Assembly (NCBI GenBank): GCA_024760905.1 | Contig: CM045745.1 | Location: 11,391,282-11,455,281 of the forward strand | Length of the DNA: 64,000 nucleotides | From: Plotosus lineatus | Lineage: Eukaryota > Chordata > Actinopteri > Siluriformes > Plotosidae | Direction of reading: 5' to 3' | Part shown: positions 1 through 32,356 of the stretch, in pieces | Layout of the letters: every line of letters begins with the position of its first letter | Numbering within the stretch: the stretch's first letter is position 1 | The notes under the pieces: model-generated | Told to the model about the DNA's origin: nothing | What the model saw: only the letters and a program-made list of their open reading frames with translations | Databases searched by the model: none | Program-made: the position numbers and the translations under genes

Positions 1-711
1 TTCATGATTTTATTATCCAGTCTGACGGATAATGCTCCTCAGGCACTTGAGTTAAAAATTATGAAGGAATATAGAATTAAGGGAATATAGAATATAATAT
101 AGAATTATAGAATAATAGTGATTTCCCCCAAATTTCTACATCAACATTCTGGTATTCTATACGCCTTGTGTGAATTCGAACTAAATCTGATAAGTTTTGG
201 CTGAGATTATTTATTTATTTATTTTTGTTAATTTTGACCCATGCTAAACATGAGGAATTTGAGGGGGACCCCCCCCCCATCCCATAAAAAAGTTTCCCTT
301 CATGAATCCCTCCAAAAAGTAATGGTTTGTTGTTTTGCACCCAATCCTAAAAAATCTAACAAACACATAACCTCCCATCTTAGAATATCTACTAATAGGA
401 TCATTTTCAGTTATTTGATTTAGCAGGTGGACATTTTAACTGCTTTCTTTTAATTTGAAGACTTCCACATGGCATCACGTGCTTATCATTCCTTCAACCT
501 GTTCCACATATGGACCAGACATGCTTCATGGGCTCTGCAAAGACCTACAATGTACTGGTTCCAGTTTGGGGAATAACTGAGATTGTACAGTGCAGAAATT
601 GACTCTCATCGAATTCTATATTTGCATTTTCTGCATATCGTTGACCTCCGGATGGAACCTACTTTCCCCATTTTTGACTTTTTGCAGGAAAACCAAAGAA
701 GTACAAATAAT

Positions 712-761
<50 letters not shown>

Positions 762-1014
762 TATACAATGTGTGAAACAGCATTCACTCCAAAACAGCTA
801 GATGGAACCGTCTTTTTCAAATAGATGCCTTTAACATGGTTATTGTAATTTATATTCATGCATTTTGACCAGAAATGGATATAGCAGGTTTTGTTAGTAG
901 GCTGGATGCATCCAAATTTACACGAAAGTAATTTCACTTACCCTGATTTAAAGGAGGGTGTAAAGGCTAACAGTAATATTTAAGAATAAAAAGACATAAA
1001 GGGGGAAAGATGTG

Positions 1015-1050
<36 letters not shown>

Positions 1051-1777
1051 TGCGAGGGACTGGTATCCTATTTCCAGTGACAGGCTCTGTATCCACTTTC
1101 CCCTGAGTTTGGATAAAACTACCACTGAAACAGGGTGAATGATAACAGATCATAAAACATAATGTTTGTTCACAAATATGTTGATGTCTTCAATCAGCCA
1201 GAGGTTCAAATGTGTAAATATGACAGAGTAACGTTGAATAGTATCAGTAGATATGAGTATTATAGAGTATTATATGAGTATTATAGTAGTATAAATATTT
1301 TACACTGATTGAAGCACAAAGAATTTAGAGTAGCTTTCTTCCATTTCTTGGGTATGATACTGTATTACCTGTGGCCTTTTTTATTAATATGCCACATCAT
1401 GCTACACTAGAACCCTCGAACAGTAGAGGGAGACATTTTACATTGCAGGATCTTGTATTTGAGACCCATAGCAGACGCCAAATATTTTTAATTGTGATTT
1501 GAATCACGTCTGATGAGAACACAGTGCTACGTCCAGTTTGTTAGAAATTCCTTTCGAGTACATCAGTAAGACCTTGGTGGGTTTTGGAGTGCCTTTACCT
1601 ACAACGAGAGGGTTTTCACAGACTAATTAAGTCACGTCAGGACATTTACAAATAAGCAATACACATGCTTTAGTGATCATACCACATTTTATTTCTCGTA
1701 CGCAAACTGTCAAGTAATTGAAGCACAAAATTAAAATATCAAAGTACCTGAAAAAAATTCTTATTTACAGTCGTGTT

Positions 1778-1820
<43 letters not shown>

Positions 1821-2017
1821 GATTGGCCTTCATGCAGAACATTGGCCTTTTCCACTCCATTACAGCCAGACAGGACCGTGTTTCACAAGCTGTTCTAATC
1901 GTATGAGGTCATGTTGAGTGCACTCACATCAGTGCGTCCTCAAGTCAACAGCTTACAGTCTCACAATTCAGCAAGTACATGCAAAAGGGCACAATTGCCT
2001 AATGCATCAGTGTAATT
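1..2017. other. 3' flank of etnppl, no gene seen
   Basis: AT-rich intergenic DNA downstream of etnppl. I see no exon with splice signals and no credible coding frame. It holds a (CA)n tract at 713-759, a (GA)n tract at 1018-1047 and a T-run around 1780-1816. The short open frames here only read through simple repeats. Confidence 0.6.
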
Positions 2018-2507
2018 CAGTGCTTCTCAATTATTTTCTGTGACTCCCCGTCTAGGAAGAAAAAAACATTCAGCTCCCCCCACCACCACCAACACCACAC
2101 CGCGAGTGACTATAAATAGTATTATTTGTCTATAAAATTGTTGAGTACACGTCTGCATAACGTTGTATCTTTATTAACATTAAAAACAAAAAAAGAACTA
2201 TAATTCAACTTACAATAAAGAAAAACTTCATTAACATTGGGTTTTTTTTAAAAGAAAATTTGAAAAGTTTTTTTAAAAGAAAATTTTACATGTTGTTTCT
2301 TGGGGGGTGGTTTACTGCAGTTCATATCACTTGCTCCTGCAAAAAACTGCTAGACCATAGTGCGACACTGAGAGCGCCTCTGCCACCTACTGGAGTGTAT
2401 GTGCAATTACACTTAATTCTAGTACAGTATGGCAAAAAGGCATGCTCACCAGGGTCATACGTGCCTCCTCTGGCATCACATCACGCCCCACTATTTGAGA
2501 AGCACTG
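2018..2507. mobile_element. hAT-like miniature inverted-repeat element
   Basis: The ends are inverted copies: the left begins cagtgcttctcaa and the right finishes ttgagaagcactg. The CAG...CTG termini are typical of hAT (Charlie-type) elements. The flanking 8-mers (2010-2017 and 2508-2515) are only partly similar, so the duplication is degraded. No transposase frame is visible, so this is a non-autonomous copy. Confidence 0.6.
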
Positions 2508-3169
2508 ATGTAAAAGGACAATGTGAATTGTGCACATGTGCCTAGGTTGTGTTTGAACACTTTGACTTTTTAAAGTTGCTTTTTTAAAAGAAATATTATA
2601 ATTACTGTGAGAAAGTGTACAGTATTGCTTTCTTTTTGTATATTTTAAGTCATTACACCTTGCAGTTAAACGTTGTCAGTTTGCAGCAATTTCTCAGTTC
2701 ACTCCTGTTTTAATAAGGGGTGGTTCATTTTTTGCAGTAAAACACCCCCTCCCACACCCTGGACATCAATGGGACCAGCTCGTTTGTGTAACTGGTATTT
2801 ATTTATTTATTTTTTTTCCAATCAGACTCTATGTATTTGATTCTAGATTAATTATCAGCATTGGTACTGCATCATGGAAAAAGGCCAAAAGAATACTGTA
2901 CATGATTAAAATTGACATTTTACCTGCTGTTACCTTTTGAATATAACAATGGCATTACTGAAAATATGGCATTAATGTTGCAATCAGTTAGCACCGTTCA
3001 AAATTCCTTGACAAAAAAGCTCATAATTAAATTAAAATATAACAAGCATGTTATAATTCATTAAAACATGGAAATAAATATCAAAACATTGAACTTAAGT
3101 CAAGTTTTCCATATGTTTACATACATTCGATATGAGGGCTGTCCAAACTCTTTTTAAAAATGTTTATTT

Positions 3170-3226
<57 letters not shown>

Positions 3227-3642
3227 GAGGGTTAAATTTTGACCACCCACATCTCAAAATATCTGATCGAAATACTGTATCTCAATTATTTTAAAACTCC
3301 AATATACTTTAGTAAACCTATGCATAATGGAATAACTGCAGCATGGTATAACCAGATAGCTGTAGGTATGATACACACATTATGAATAAATGCATCTTTC
3401 ACAGATCAAATAACAATGACTTTCAAGAATTCATGAAAGGTTTTTCCATGCTTTTCGTGACTGAGAGCATTGCTGTAGTAATGCTCTGTGACCCATTTGT
3501 CTGACATGGCGTAATCAGTTGGGAAAAGACTCGTGAAATCAAGCTGTCTGTGTTAACACAATGTGCTGAAAGCAGCAGGCTAACATTTGGCCCTGGGACT
3601 GGAATTTGGACACCCCTAATACATAATGTTAAAAAAAAAAGT
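2508..3642 (-). other. probable 3' UTR and downstream flank of etnppl
   Basis: This stretch follows the etnppl stop codon on the minus strand. It has no coding frame with splice signals. An (AT)n tract lies at 3177-3222. A minus-strand AATAAA hexamer (tttatt on the plus strand) lies near 3163 and could be a polyadenylation signal, but AT-rich DNA gives many such hexamers by chance, so the UTR end is not defined. Confidence 0.4.
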
Positions 3643-23603
<19,961 letters not shown>

Positions 23604-23999
23604 TTACATGTAATGCTAGTTATATAACATCAGCTGTCACTGTTCTGTATGTGAATTGCTCTGAGCTATCTATACCTCCAACGCAATGCACTACCATTGT
23701 AAGTCACATCATAATTTACTCTAAAAGTCTGAGGCACACTTCAGCTGATTGCTTACCCAATATGTTTCTTTCTCAGATCGATGGTTTTCTGCTTACTGAA
23801 AAGTTCTGTTGCCATTGCAAAGGGCCCGGAGAGAGAGGAACCAAGATTTCCAGAGTGAGAGAAAGCACTCGTACACAGAATAAACGAACGACTCTTTGAA
23901 GTGAGTCGATTGGGAGAATCGATTCACCAGGATGAATCACTCAAAAGCCTCCTATATTTTAGTAAAACCTGATTCTCTTCAGCTTTATTTATCACATAT

Positions 24000-24040
24000 A
24001 ACAACAACAACAACAACAAAAACAACAACAACAACAACCA
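24000..24040. repeat. (CAA)n tract
   Basis: Short CAA trinucleotide array directly before a SINE. Confidence 0.9.
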
Positions 24041-24046
24041 TATTCA

Positions 24047-24350
24047 GGGGAAGTGGCTGGCTAGTGGTATAGTGCTGAATTACTGATTCCAAGGTTGGGG
24101 GTTCAAGCCCACTGTCAATGGTTGTCCCTGCTGTCATCCAGTGCAGCTAACTGGATTATCAAAGGTTTGCCGTGTCACTCACTGTCTGTCATGAGAACAC
24201 CATCTTTGACTTTCATCAAGAGTAGGCTGCATAGCTGTCAGCTTATTTCTGCCCCACAGTGGCTTGGCGGTTTGTTGCCTGGCTGAGATGGGCACCAGCC
24301 TCCCTATGACTCTAAATTAGGATAAATGATTTCAGAAAATGAGAGAATGA
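24047..24350 (+). mobile_element. tRNA-derived SINE, L2-type tail, diverged
   Basis: Head ggctagtggtatagtgctga, B-box-like gggttcaagccc, body and an eroded tail (attaggataaatgatttcag). Older than the other family members here. Confidence 0.8.
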
Positions 24351-24463
24351 ACAAACCATATTTATAGGGTCTCATGGTGATCATGTATGAAATAAATGAT
24401 TGTATTTTAGTTCTTAAATCAGTAGTTCTTTGTAAGGCGGCCTGTGTTATCTGTTTAAACAAT

Positions 24464-24778
24464 GGAGTGACATCATGACCTAGTGGTTAGCACATCTGCT
24501 TCACAGCAAGGTCCTAGGTTTGAGTCCTAAGCTCTGACATGTCTGTGTGGGGTTTGCATGTTTTCCTTGTGCTTGCCTGGGTCTCGTCTGGGTACTCCAG
24601 ATTATTCTGATGATCCAAAGACATGCACATTAGGCTAATTGGCTGTTCCAAACTGCTTGGAGGGGAAGTTGTGTGTTAGCACTGTGATGATCTGGCAAGC
24701 TGTTCGCTTTGTCCCGTGTTGGCTGAGATAGGCACCAGCCGCCTTACAAACCTTAAAGAATTAAGCAGTCTGGAAAAA
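24464..24778 (+). mobile_element. V-SINE-like tRNA-derived SINE
   Basis: Head ctagtggttagcacatctgc with B-box-like ggtttgagtcc, the body gtgtggggtttgcatgtttt ... gatccaaagacatgcacatt, then a tail like the L2-type module (gatgatctggcaagctgttc ... ggcaccagcc, aattaagcagt). Confidence 0.8.
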
Positions 24779-24792
24779 ATAAAAACAAAAAG

Positions 24793-25834
24793 TGCCTGTG
24801 GCACTGCTGAGGTGTTATGGAGGACCAGGATGCTTCGATAGCGGCCTTAAGCTCATCCACAGTGTTGGGTCTGGTGGCTCTCAACTTTCTCTCCACAATA
24901 TCCCACAGATTCTCTATGGGGGTTCAGGTCAGGAGAGTTGGCAGGCCAATTGAGCACAGTAATACCATGGTCAGTAAACCATTTAGCAGTGGTTTTGGCA
25001 CTGTGAGCAGGTGCCAGGTCGTGCTGAACAATGAAATCTTCATCTCCATAAAGCTTCTCAACAGATGGAAGCATGAAGTGCTCCAAAATCTCCTGATCGC
25101 TAGATGCATTGACTCTGCCCTTGATAAAACACAGTGCACCAACACCGCAGCTGACATGGCACCCCAGACCATCACCGACTGTGGGTACTTGACACTGGAC
25201 TTCAGGCGTTTTGGCATTTCCTTCTCCCCAGTCTTCCTCCAGACTCTGGCACCTTGATTTCCGAATGACATGCAAAATTTGCTTTCATCCAAAAAAAGTA
25301 CTTTGGACCACTGAGCAACAGTCCAGTGCTGCTTCTCTGTAGCCCAGGTCAGGCGCTTCTGCCGCTGTTTCTGGTTCAAAAGTGGCCTGACCCGGGGAAT
25401 GTGGCACCTGTAGCCCAGTCCACTGCTTCCACAGGTCCCCCCAGGGCTGGAATCGGCCCTTCTCCACAATCTTCCTCAGGGTCCGGTCACCTCTTCTGGT
25501 TGTGCAGCGTTTTCTGCCACATTTTTTCCTTCCCACAGACGTCCCACTGAGGTGCCTTGATGCAGCACTCTGGGAACAGCCTATTCGCTCAGAGATTTCT
25601 TTCTGTGTCTTACCCTCTTGCTTGAGGGTGTCAATGATGGCCCTCTGGACAGCAGTCAGGTCGGCAGTCTGACCCATGATTGCAGTTTTGAGTAATGAAC
25701 CAGGCTGGGAGTTTTTAAAAGCCTCAGGAATCTTTTGCAGGTGTTTAGAGTTAATTGGTTGATTGAGATGATTAGGTTAATAGCTCGTTTAGAGTACCTG
25801 AACATGATATGCTAATTTTTTGAGACGGACTAGT
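24793..25834 (-). mobile_element. Tc1-like transposon, near full length, frameshifted
   Basis: Minus-strand frames give successive parts of one Tc1 transposase. 25285-25677 encodes the N-terminal paired-like DNA-binding region (MGQTADLTAVQRAIIDTLKQ ... ISERIGCSQSAASRHL). 24924-25469 and 24853-25275 encode the catalytic part (FLDESKF, QHDLAPAHSAKT). The final Glu block is broken by a shift (reads NPHRESVGYC). The 5' terminal repeat is intact at 25808-25834 (gctaattttttgagacggac on the plus strand); the 3' end is lost at 24793. Frameshifts make it non-functional. Confidence 0.9.
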
Positions 25835-25907
25835 ATATATGACATATTCATAATATACAAATATACATAAAGTACTTTTTGCACACATAGACACGCGCGC
25901 ACACACA

Positions 25908-25926
25908 CACACAAACACACACAGAT

Positions 25927-25997
<71 letters not shown>

Positions 25998-26022
25998 CAT
26001 ACATACATACATACACACACAT
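25908..26022. repeat. (AC)n/(AT)n/(ACAT)n compound microsatellite
   Basis: CA-rich stretch, then a long AT array, then ACAT repeats, ending exactly where the first R2/HERO-like copy begins. Confidence 0.92.
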
Positions 26023-26023
26023 A

Positions 26024-27633
26024 TGAATTTGTGGACCCAAGTGTGCAAAAAGGAGGAAGATCCCCAGCCAGTCAGGATGCCCCGAGCACACCACAACAAT
26101 CAGCCAGCTGATCAAGGAACCAAAGAGACACAAGAAGACCCTTGCAGTGATATGGTAAGATCTCGGCAAAGCCTACCCAAGCATAACACATCAGGTTATT
26201 CGAGCAGCTCTACAACAGTATCTCATACCACAAGAGCTCATCGAACTAGTGATGCACTACATGGATCACCTACAGATGCATTTCACTATTGGAGTCACCA
26301 ATTGGCAGATGCTGGAGAAAGGCATCATGGCAGGATGCACATGCAGGCAATGCAGAGGTCCCATGGCCGAAGATGGTACAAGACACCCACCATGTCGAGC
26401 ATTCATGGATGACATCACAATTACAACCTTATCATTTGCAGGAACGAGGTGGACATTAAGAGGGCTGGAAAGACCAGCCAATTGGGCGGGAATGAAATTC
26501 AAGAATTCAAAATCAAGAATCTTGTGCATACATAAAGGAGGGCTGTCTATGAACACCTTCAGCATTCAAGGTGAAAAGATCCCAATAGTACAGAATGAGC
26601 AGATCAAATGCCTTGGTAAGAATGTTATGATAACTTCCTGAATGACACCAACAACATCAAGGCTGTCAAACAACAACCAAAGACATGACTTCATGCGATA
26701 GGCCACAGACAATAGCAGGGAAGGTTCAAGGTGTGGTGCTTCCAGTATGACATTATAACAAGACTGCAGTGGCCCTTCTTGATATACAACATTCCCATGT
26801 CTGCCACTGAAGCTATGGAAAGACTTAGCAACAAGTTTCTGAAAAGATGGCTGGAGGTTCCACCCAGTTTCAGTGCAATCAACATTTACAGCAAGACTGC
26901 CAAACTAACACTACCAGTGACATCTCTAGTGGAAGAATTCAAGCTCGAAAAAGCACAAGCTTTCACCACGCTACACACATCCAAAGACAAGAAGGTTAAC
27001 CTATCGGGAGAAACCATCAAGAGCGGAAGAAAGTGGAACCTTCAGAGAGCAGCCACAGATGCAGAAGAACAACAAAAACATCAAGTCGTAGGTGGTACAG
27101 TGTGCACGGGACGCCTCAGTCTGGGAAAATACCATTCCCAGCATTGGAGCAGAACCAATAATCAGCCAGTTGTACAATGTGTACAGGAAACAGAAGAAGA
27201 GGATCGTCTTCATCAGCACGTTATTTCCTGCATAAATTAGGCATGCTTCCAAACTAGGCGAAGCAAGCTATCAAGGAGATCGGTGCAGTAGCTGAGAGTT
27301 GTTCCAGATCGCTGTGGTTGAAACGAAACAACTACTGGCATCCTTCTGTGGGTGAGGGTTAGGTTTTTCACAATCGACTTTCACTGCCCCACTCAGGTGA
27401 AGTGTCCAGGTTAAGGGGCGAAACACTGATGAGCTACCTGCTGATTGACATAGATGGACGCACACAAGAAGTGTGTCAGCCTGCTTCTTCATTGGATTCT
27501 CACAACTATGTCACAGGTTCAAGCAGCTTGGAATTCCACATTCCACTTAGGATAAAACAATCATAAGAACACTGAAAGAGTAGTTCCACCAGACTCTATT
27601 GTAGCTAAGCATTCCAATGTTTAACTCATCATT
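26024..27633 (+). mobile_element. R2/HERO-like non-LTR retrotransposon, 5'-truncated copy A
   Basis: It matches the 3' half of copy B at 29022-30426. It starts at the segment tttgtggacccaagtgtgca (reads FVDPSVQKGG in copy B) and carries the active-site-like block FMDDITITT at about 26403. A TAA replaces the Leu codon of the 'WLDL' block near 26154, and a stretch present in copy B is missing, so it is dead. The 3' end is attgtagctaagcattccaa ... actcatcattg. The clade call rests on the RT blocks and the zinc finger of copy B. Confidence 0.75.
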
Positions 27634-30426
27634 GACAAGTGACCATGGGGAAAGGCCCATTGACGTTTGAGAAAGAACGGATGACAGCCCGGAAAGACGG
27701 GATGCTATCGTGTTAGGGTTAGCACCCCGAAGCACTGCACCCACAACGCTACAAGTTCACTACATAGAGAATACCCCCAAGCAGACCGAGGAGGGGCGGA
27801 GGATAATCTGCTGCCAAGGACAGATAAAACAGGTTCTGACCAGGACAATGACATGTGGACTACGAGAAGAACAACGGCAACAGTGCTAGACGAGGCAAAG
27901 CGAAGATGCAACAGCTGCGGTGGTCTCTTCAAAAATGAGCATGGAGTGAAAATCCATCAAGGGAAGACTAAGTGTAAAACATTGCAAAAACAACGCAAAG
28001 CTATCAGCGGTTCACAGTGATCCATCTCTGAGTTTACACAGATAGCTCATCAGTCATCAGAGGGTCCGGACCAGGACTCAAACCACAGTGCCCAGGAGCT
28101 CCCAGCTGTAGCCATACACGACACTAGAGTAGAGACTGGATTCACCAAAGAAACAAAGCTATAAAAAAAGCCACGGCTGAACTTACCACCAGTATCAGAC
28201 CGCAGATGGAAACAGCAGGATGAGGACCTTGATGTTATCCTAGAAAACACCTTGAAAAGAGATGAAGTCAGCAAGATGAAGACCATGAGCCAATTTGTTT
28301 TCCAAGAAAGCCTTGTAACCTTTGGTGTTAAAGAGACCAAGGAAGAAAGACCAAAAGCAGGTCCTAGCAGAAGACAACTCCAGATTGCTTCTCTGCTCAG
28401 AAATTGGCAGAGTATCAAGAAAAGATTGCTCAAGACAGTAGGTATAGAGAAAGCAGGGCTAAAAGAGCTCCACTCCAAACTGAAACAGAAGCTTCTTCAA
28501 CTCCGCAAAGCAGAGACACTTCAGAGGAGGCATAGTGAGAAAAGAAGGAAAAGACAGGCATTCTTCAGAAGCCCCTTCAGATTCACATCTGACCTTCTAG
28601 GAAAGCCAAAGAGTGGAAGGTTAACATACTCAAGGGAAGAAGTAGAAGACTGTATCACAGCATCGCACAATAATTCAGAGAGAGACAGTCCACTCAGGGA
28701 ATGCCCTTTCTAGTTACCTATTCCGGAACCCCACACTCCCTTCAATATGTCATATTTCACTTTTGATGAGGTCATGACAGTTTTGAAGTCTCAATCAGCA
28801 GGGCCATCAGGTACGACATATAAGAACTATAAGCACTGTCCTTTGCTGCTCAGTAGGCAATCCAAGATTTTGCAAGACACTAGCAGAAGGCTGCTTCGTA
28901 CCCAAGGAATTGAGCTCATTGTTATCCTACTTCAAAGAGATTTCTTTGCAGGACATTGAGGGGAAGATCTTTTGGTCAATAGTAGCAAAGAGAATGACAT
29001 CTTACCTGCAAGCAATTTAATTTGTGGACCCAAGCGTGCAAAAAGGAGGAGTCCCGGGCCATTCAGGATGCCTCGAGCACATCACAGCAATCAGCCAGCT
29101 GATCAAAGAAACAAAGAGACACAAGAAGACCCTTGCAGTGATATGGTTAGATCTCGGCAAAGCCTACCCAAGCGTACAACATCAGCTTATTCGAGCAGCT
29201 CTACAACACTATCTCATACTACAAGATCTCATTGAACTAGTAATGCACTACATGGATCATCTACAGATGTATTTCACTGTTGGAGATTTTACCACCAATT
29301 GGCAGAGGCTGGTAAAAGGCATCATGGCAGGATGCACAATATTGGTCATCCTTTTCATTGCCGCCATGAACCTAATTCTTAAAGCTGGAGGAAAGGAATG
29401 CAGAGGTCCCATGGCTGAAGATAGTACAAGACCTCCACCATGTCGAGCATTCATGGATGACATCACAATTACAACCTCATCATTTGCAGGAACAAGGTGG
29501 ATATTAAGAGGGCTAGAAAGAGCAGCCAATTGGGTGAGAATGAAATTCAAGACCTCAAAATCAAGAAGCTTGTGCATACATAAAGGAGGACTTGTCTATG
29601 AACACCTTCAGCATTCAAGGTGCAGATCAAATGCCTTGGTAAGAATTATGATAACTTCCTGAATGACACCAACAACATCAAGGCTGTCAAACAACAACCA
29701 AAGAACTGGCTTCATGCGATAGGCCACAGCCAATAGCAGGGAAGGTTCAAGGTGTGGTGCTTCCTGTATGACATTATACCAAGACTGCAGTGGCCCTTCT
29801 TGCTATACAACATTCCCATGTCTGCCATGAAAAGACTTTGCAGCAAGTTTCTGAAAAGATGGCCGGAGGTTCCACCCAGTTGCAATCAACATTTACAGCA
29901 CAACTGGCAAGCTAACACTACCAGTGACATCTCTAGTGGAAGAATTCAATCTCGCTAAAGCACAAGCATTCACCACGCTACACACATCCAAAGACAAGAA
30001 GGATAACCTATCAGGAGAAACCATCAAGAGCGGAAGAAAGTGGAACCCTCAGAGACCAGTCACAGATGTGGAAGAACAACAAAGACATCAAGTGGTAGTT
30101 GGTACAATGTGCACAGGACGCCTCAGTGTGGGAAAATAACATTCCCAGCGTTGGAGCACAGTAAATAATGACCAGAAAAAAGGAGATCGGTGCAGTAGCT
30201 GAGAGTTGTTCCAGATCGCTGTGGCTGAAACGAAACAACTACTGGCGTCCTTCTGTGGAAGAAGTGTGTGAGCCTGTTTTTTCATTGGATTCCCACAACT
30301 ATGTAACAGTTTGAAGCAGCTTGGAATTCCACATTCCACTGAGGAGAAAACAATCTTCACAAGGCTCAAAGAGTAGTTCCATCAGACTCTATTGTAGCTA
30401 AGCATTCCAATGTTTAACTCATCATT
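27634..30426 (+). mobile_element. R2/HERO-like non-LTR retrotransposon, copy B, directly downstream of copy A
   Basis: It starts right after the 3' end of copy A, so the two lie head to tail. Near 27890-27980 it encodes a zinc knuckle, RCNSCGGLFKNEHGVKIHQG followed by KTKC (C-x2-C-x12-H-x5-C), typical of the N-terminus of NeSL/HERO/R2-group elements. At 28252-28713 comes a basic linker with RSPFRFTSDLLGKPKSGRLT and SREEVE, usual before the RT of this group. At 29024-29662 is the RT: IWLDLGKAYPSVQHQLI and FMDDITIT. Several stops and shifts separate these pieces. The 3' end matches copy A, followed by tatatatacatatata. Confidence 0.78.
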
Positions 30427-30443
30427 TTATATATACATATATA

Positions 30444-30662
30444 GTGTAGGCCTCCATCAGTCCCGAAGGACTATGGCTGCGCTCTGGCCAGTATCCCGAC
30501 TGGTGATACTCCCCAGTGCACAGAGCCTGGGTAGGGAGTAATGAGGGACAGGCTGTTACCAAAGCAGCAAGTCCCCCCCCTGTCTCGGCGCCACCGGAAG
30601 GATCCAATGGAAAGGCAAGTGCAGATACGACTGGGTTCCAGTGCCGCTGCAGGAGAGAAACT
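30444..30662. other. unassigned GC-richer insert between retroelements
   Basis: This block (from cctccatcagtcccgaagga to about ctgcaggagagaaactacgg) differs in composition from its surroundings. On the minus strand it reads tccttcgggactgatggagg near its end, which looks like the tail of some retroelement, but I cannot assign it to a family. No coding frame is credible. Confidence 0.4.
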
Positions 30663-30663
30663 A

Positions 30664-30858
30664 CGGTCAATTTAGAACGGCCAATTAACCTATAGTGCAC
30701 GTCTTTGGATTGCGGGGGAAACCGGAGCACCCGGAGGAAACCCGCACAAGCACGGGGAGAACATGCAAACTCCACACAGAAACGCCCAGGCCGGGAATCG
30801 AACCCGGGCCTTCTTGCTGTGAGGCAGACGTGCTAACCACTACGCCACCGTGCTGCTT
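30664..30858 (-). mobile_element. V-SINE-like tRNA-derived SINE, well preserved
   Basis: Minus strand: head gcacggtggcgtagtggtta with A box and B box (gggttcgattcccgg), followed by tgtgtggagtttgcatgttc, the ccgggtgctccggtttcccc block and tccaaagacgtgca. This is the canonical fish SINE of this type; the tail is absent. Confidence 0.85.
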
Positions 30859-30865
30859 ATATATA

Positions 30866-31977
30866 AGCAGTGTTTGCCTTGAGGATGTTAATGGAGAAGT
30901 ACAGAGAAGGTCAGAGGGAGCTGCATTGTGCCTTTGTGGATCTGGAGAAAGCATATGACAGGGTGCTGAGAGAAGAACTGTGGTATTGCATGAGGAAGTC
31001 TGGAGTGGCAGAGAAGTATGTTAGAGTGGTGCAGGACATGTATGAGAGATGTAAGACAGTGATGAGGTCTGCTGTCGGTGTGACAGAAGAGTTCAAGGTG
31101 GAGGTGGGACTGCATCAAGGGTCAGCTCTCAGCCCCTTCTTGTTTGCTATGGTGATGGACAGGCTGACAGACGGGGTTAGACAAGATTCCCCATGGACTA
31201 TGATGTTTGCAGATGACATTGTGATCTGTAGTGAGTGCAGAGAACAAGTGCAGGAAAATCTAGAGAGGTGGAGGTATGCCCTGGAAAGGAGGGGAATGAA
31301 GATTAGCCTCAGTAAGACAGAATACATGTGCATGAATGACAAGGACCCAAGAGGAACGGTGAGATTACAGGGAGCAGAGATAAGAAAGGTGGAGGATTTT
31401 AAGTACTTAGGCTCAACAGTCCAGAGCAATGGAGAGTGTGGAAAAGAGGTGAAGAAGCGTGTGCATGCAGGTTGGAATTGTTGGAGAAAAGTGTCCGGTG
31501 TGATGTGTGATAGGAGGGTATCGGCAAAAATGAAAGGAAAAGTGTACAAGACGGTGTTGAGGCCAACGATGTTGTATGGGTTAGAAACAGTGGCCCTGGG
31601 GAAAAGACAGGAGGCAGAGCTGGAGGTAGCAGAGATGAAAATGTTGAGGTTCTCTTTGGGAGTAACGAGGATTGATAGGATTAGGAATGAGCACATCAGA
31701 GGGACAGCACATGTAAGACGTTTTGGAGACAAAGTCAGAGAGGCTAGATTGAGATGGTTTGGACATGTACAGAGGAGGGATAGTGAGTATATTGGTAGTA
31801 GGATGCTGAGGCTGGAACTACCAGGCAAAAGCCCTAGAGGAAGACCAAAGAGACGATTCATGGATGTGGTGAAGGAGGACATGAAGGTCGTTGGTGTAAG
31901 AGAAGAAGATGCAAAGGATAGGGTGAGATGGAGGCAGATGATTCGCTGAAGGGAAAAGCCAAAAGAAAAAAAGAAGA

Positions 31978-31979
<2 letters not shown>
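30866..31979 (+). mobile_element. RTE-clade LINE, 5'-truncated copy (RTE-2)
   Basis: Begins at gcagtgtttgccttgaggat, inside the RT. Its open frame 30870-31949 gives 359 codons with FVDLEKAYDRV, GLHQGSALSPF, MMFADDIVIC and LRWFGHVQRR. The 3' end lacks about 12 bp (tggcgacccct-type segment) present in the other copies, reading attcgctgaagggaaaagcc. TA-rich DNA flanks both sides, so no duplication can be defined. Confidence 0.9.

Positions 31980-32053
<74 letters not shown>
31980..32053. repeat. (TA)n microsatellite between two RTE copies
   Basis: A pure TA array of about 74 bp directly between the 3' end of RTE-2 and the 5' end of RTE-3. Confidence 0.95.
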
Positions 32054-32056
<3 letters not shown>

Positions 32057-32060
<4 letters not shown>

Positions 32061-32356
32061 ATGCAGCCGTGAGGGGGGGGCACAAACCAGTGTCTCTCCC
32101 TCACGCCGTCCCAAGCCCGGATAAATGCAGAGGGTTGCGTCAGGAAGGGCATCCGGCGTAAAACAAATGCCAAATAAACTATGCGAATCACAAGAAAGAA
32201 TGACATACCGGATCGGTCGAGGCCGGGTTAACAACGACCGCCATCAGTGCCGTCAACCAACAGGGTGCTGATGGAAATTGGACTACTGTTGGTCGAAGAC
32301 GTCGAAGAAGGAGAGGCGGGAGGCGTGTCCGTTGCCAGAGAGAGAAGAGGAAAGGC
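32057..32356 (+). other. 5' UTR of RTE-3, donor of the SINE tail block
   Basis: Contains gggttgcgtcaggaagggca, tccggcgtaaaac, aaatgccaaat and ctatgcgaatcac at 32132-32192. The same order of words appears in the SINEs at 14044, 18024, 35583 (inverted), 44995 and 46740. Confidence 0.75.

Noticed and set aside
24853..25275. Functional Tc1 transposase
   Set aside because: The protein is split over three frames and the last catalytic block is out of frame, so no intact enzyme is encoded.
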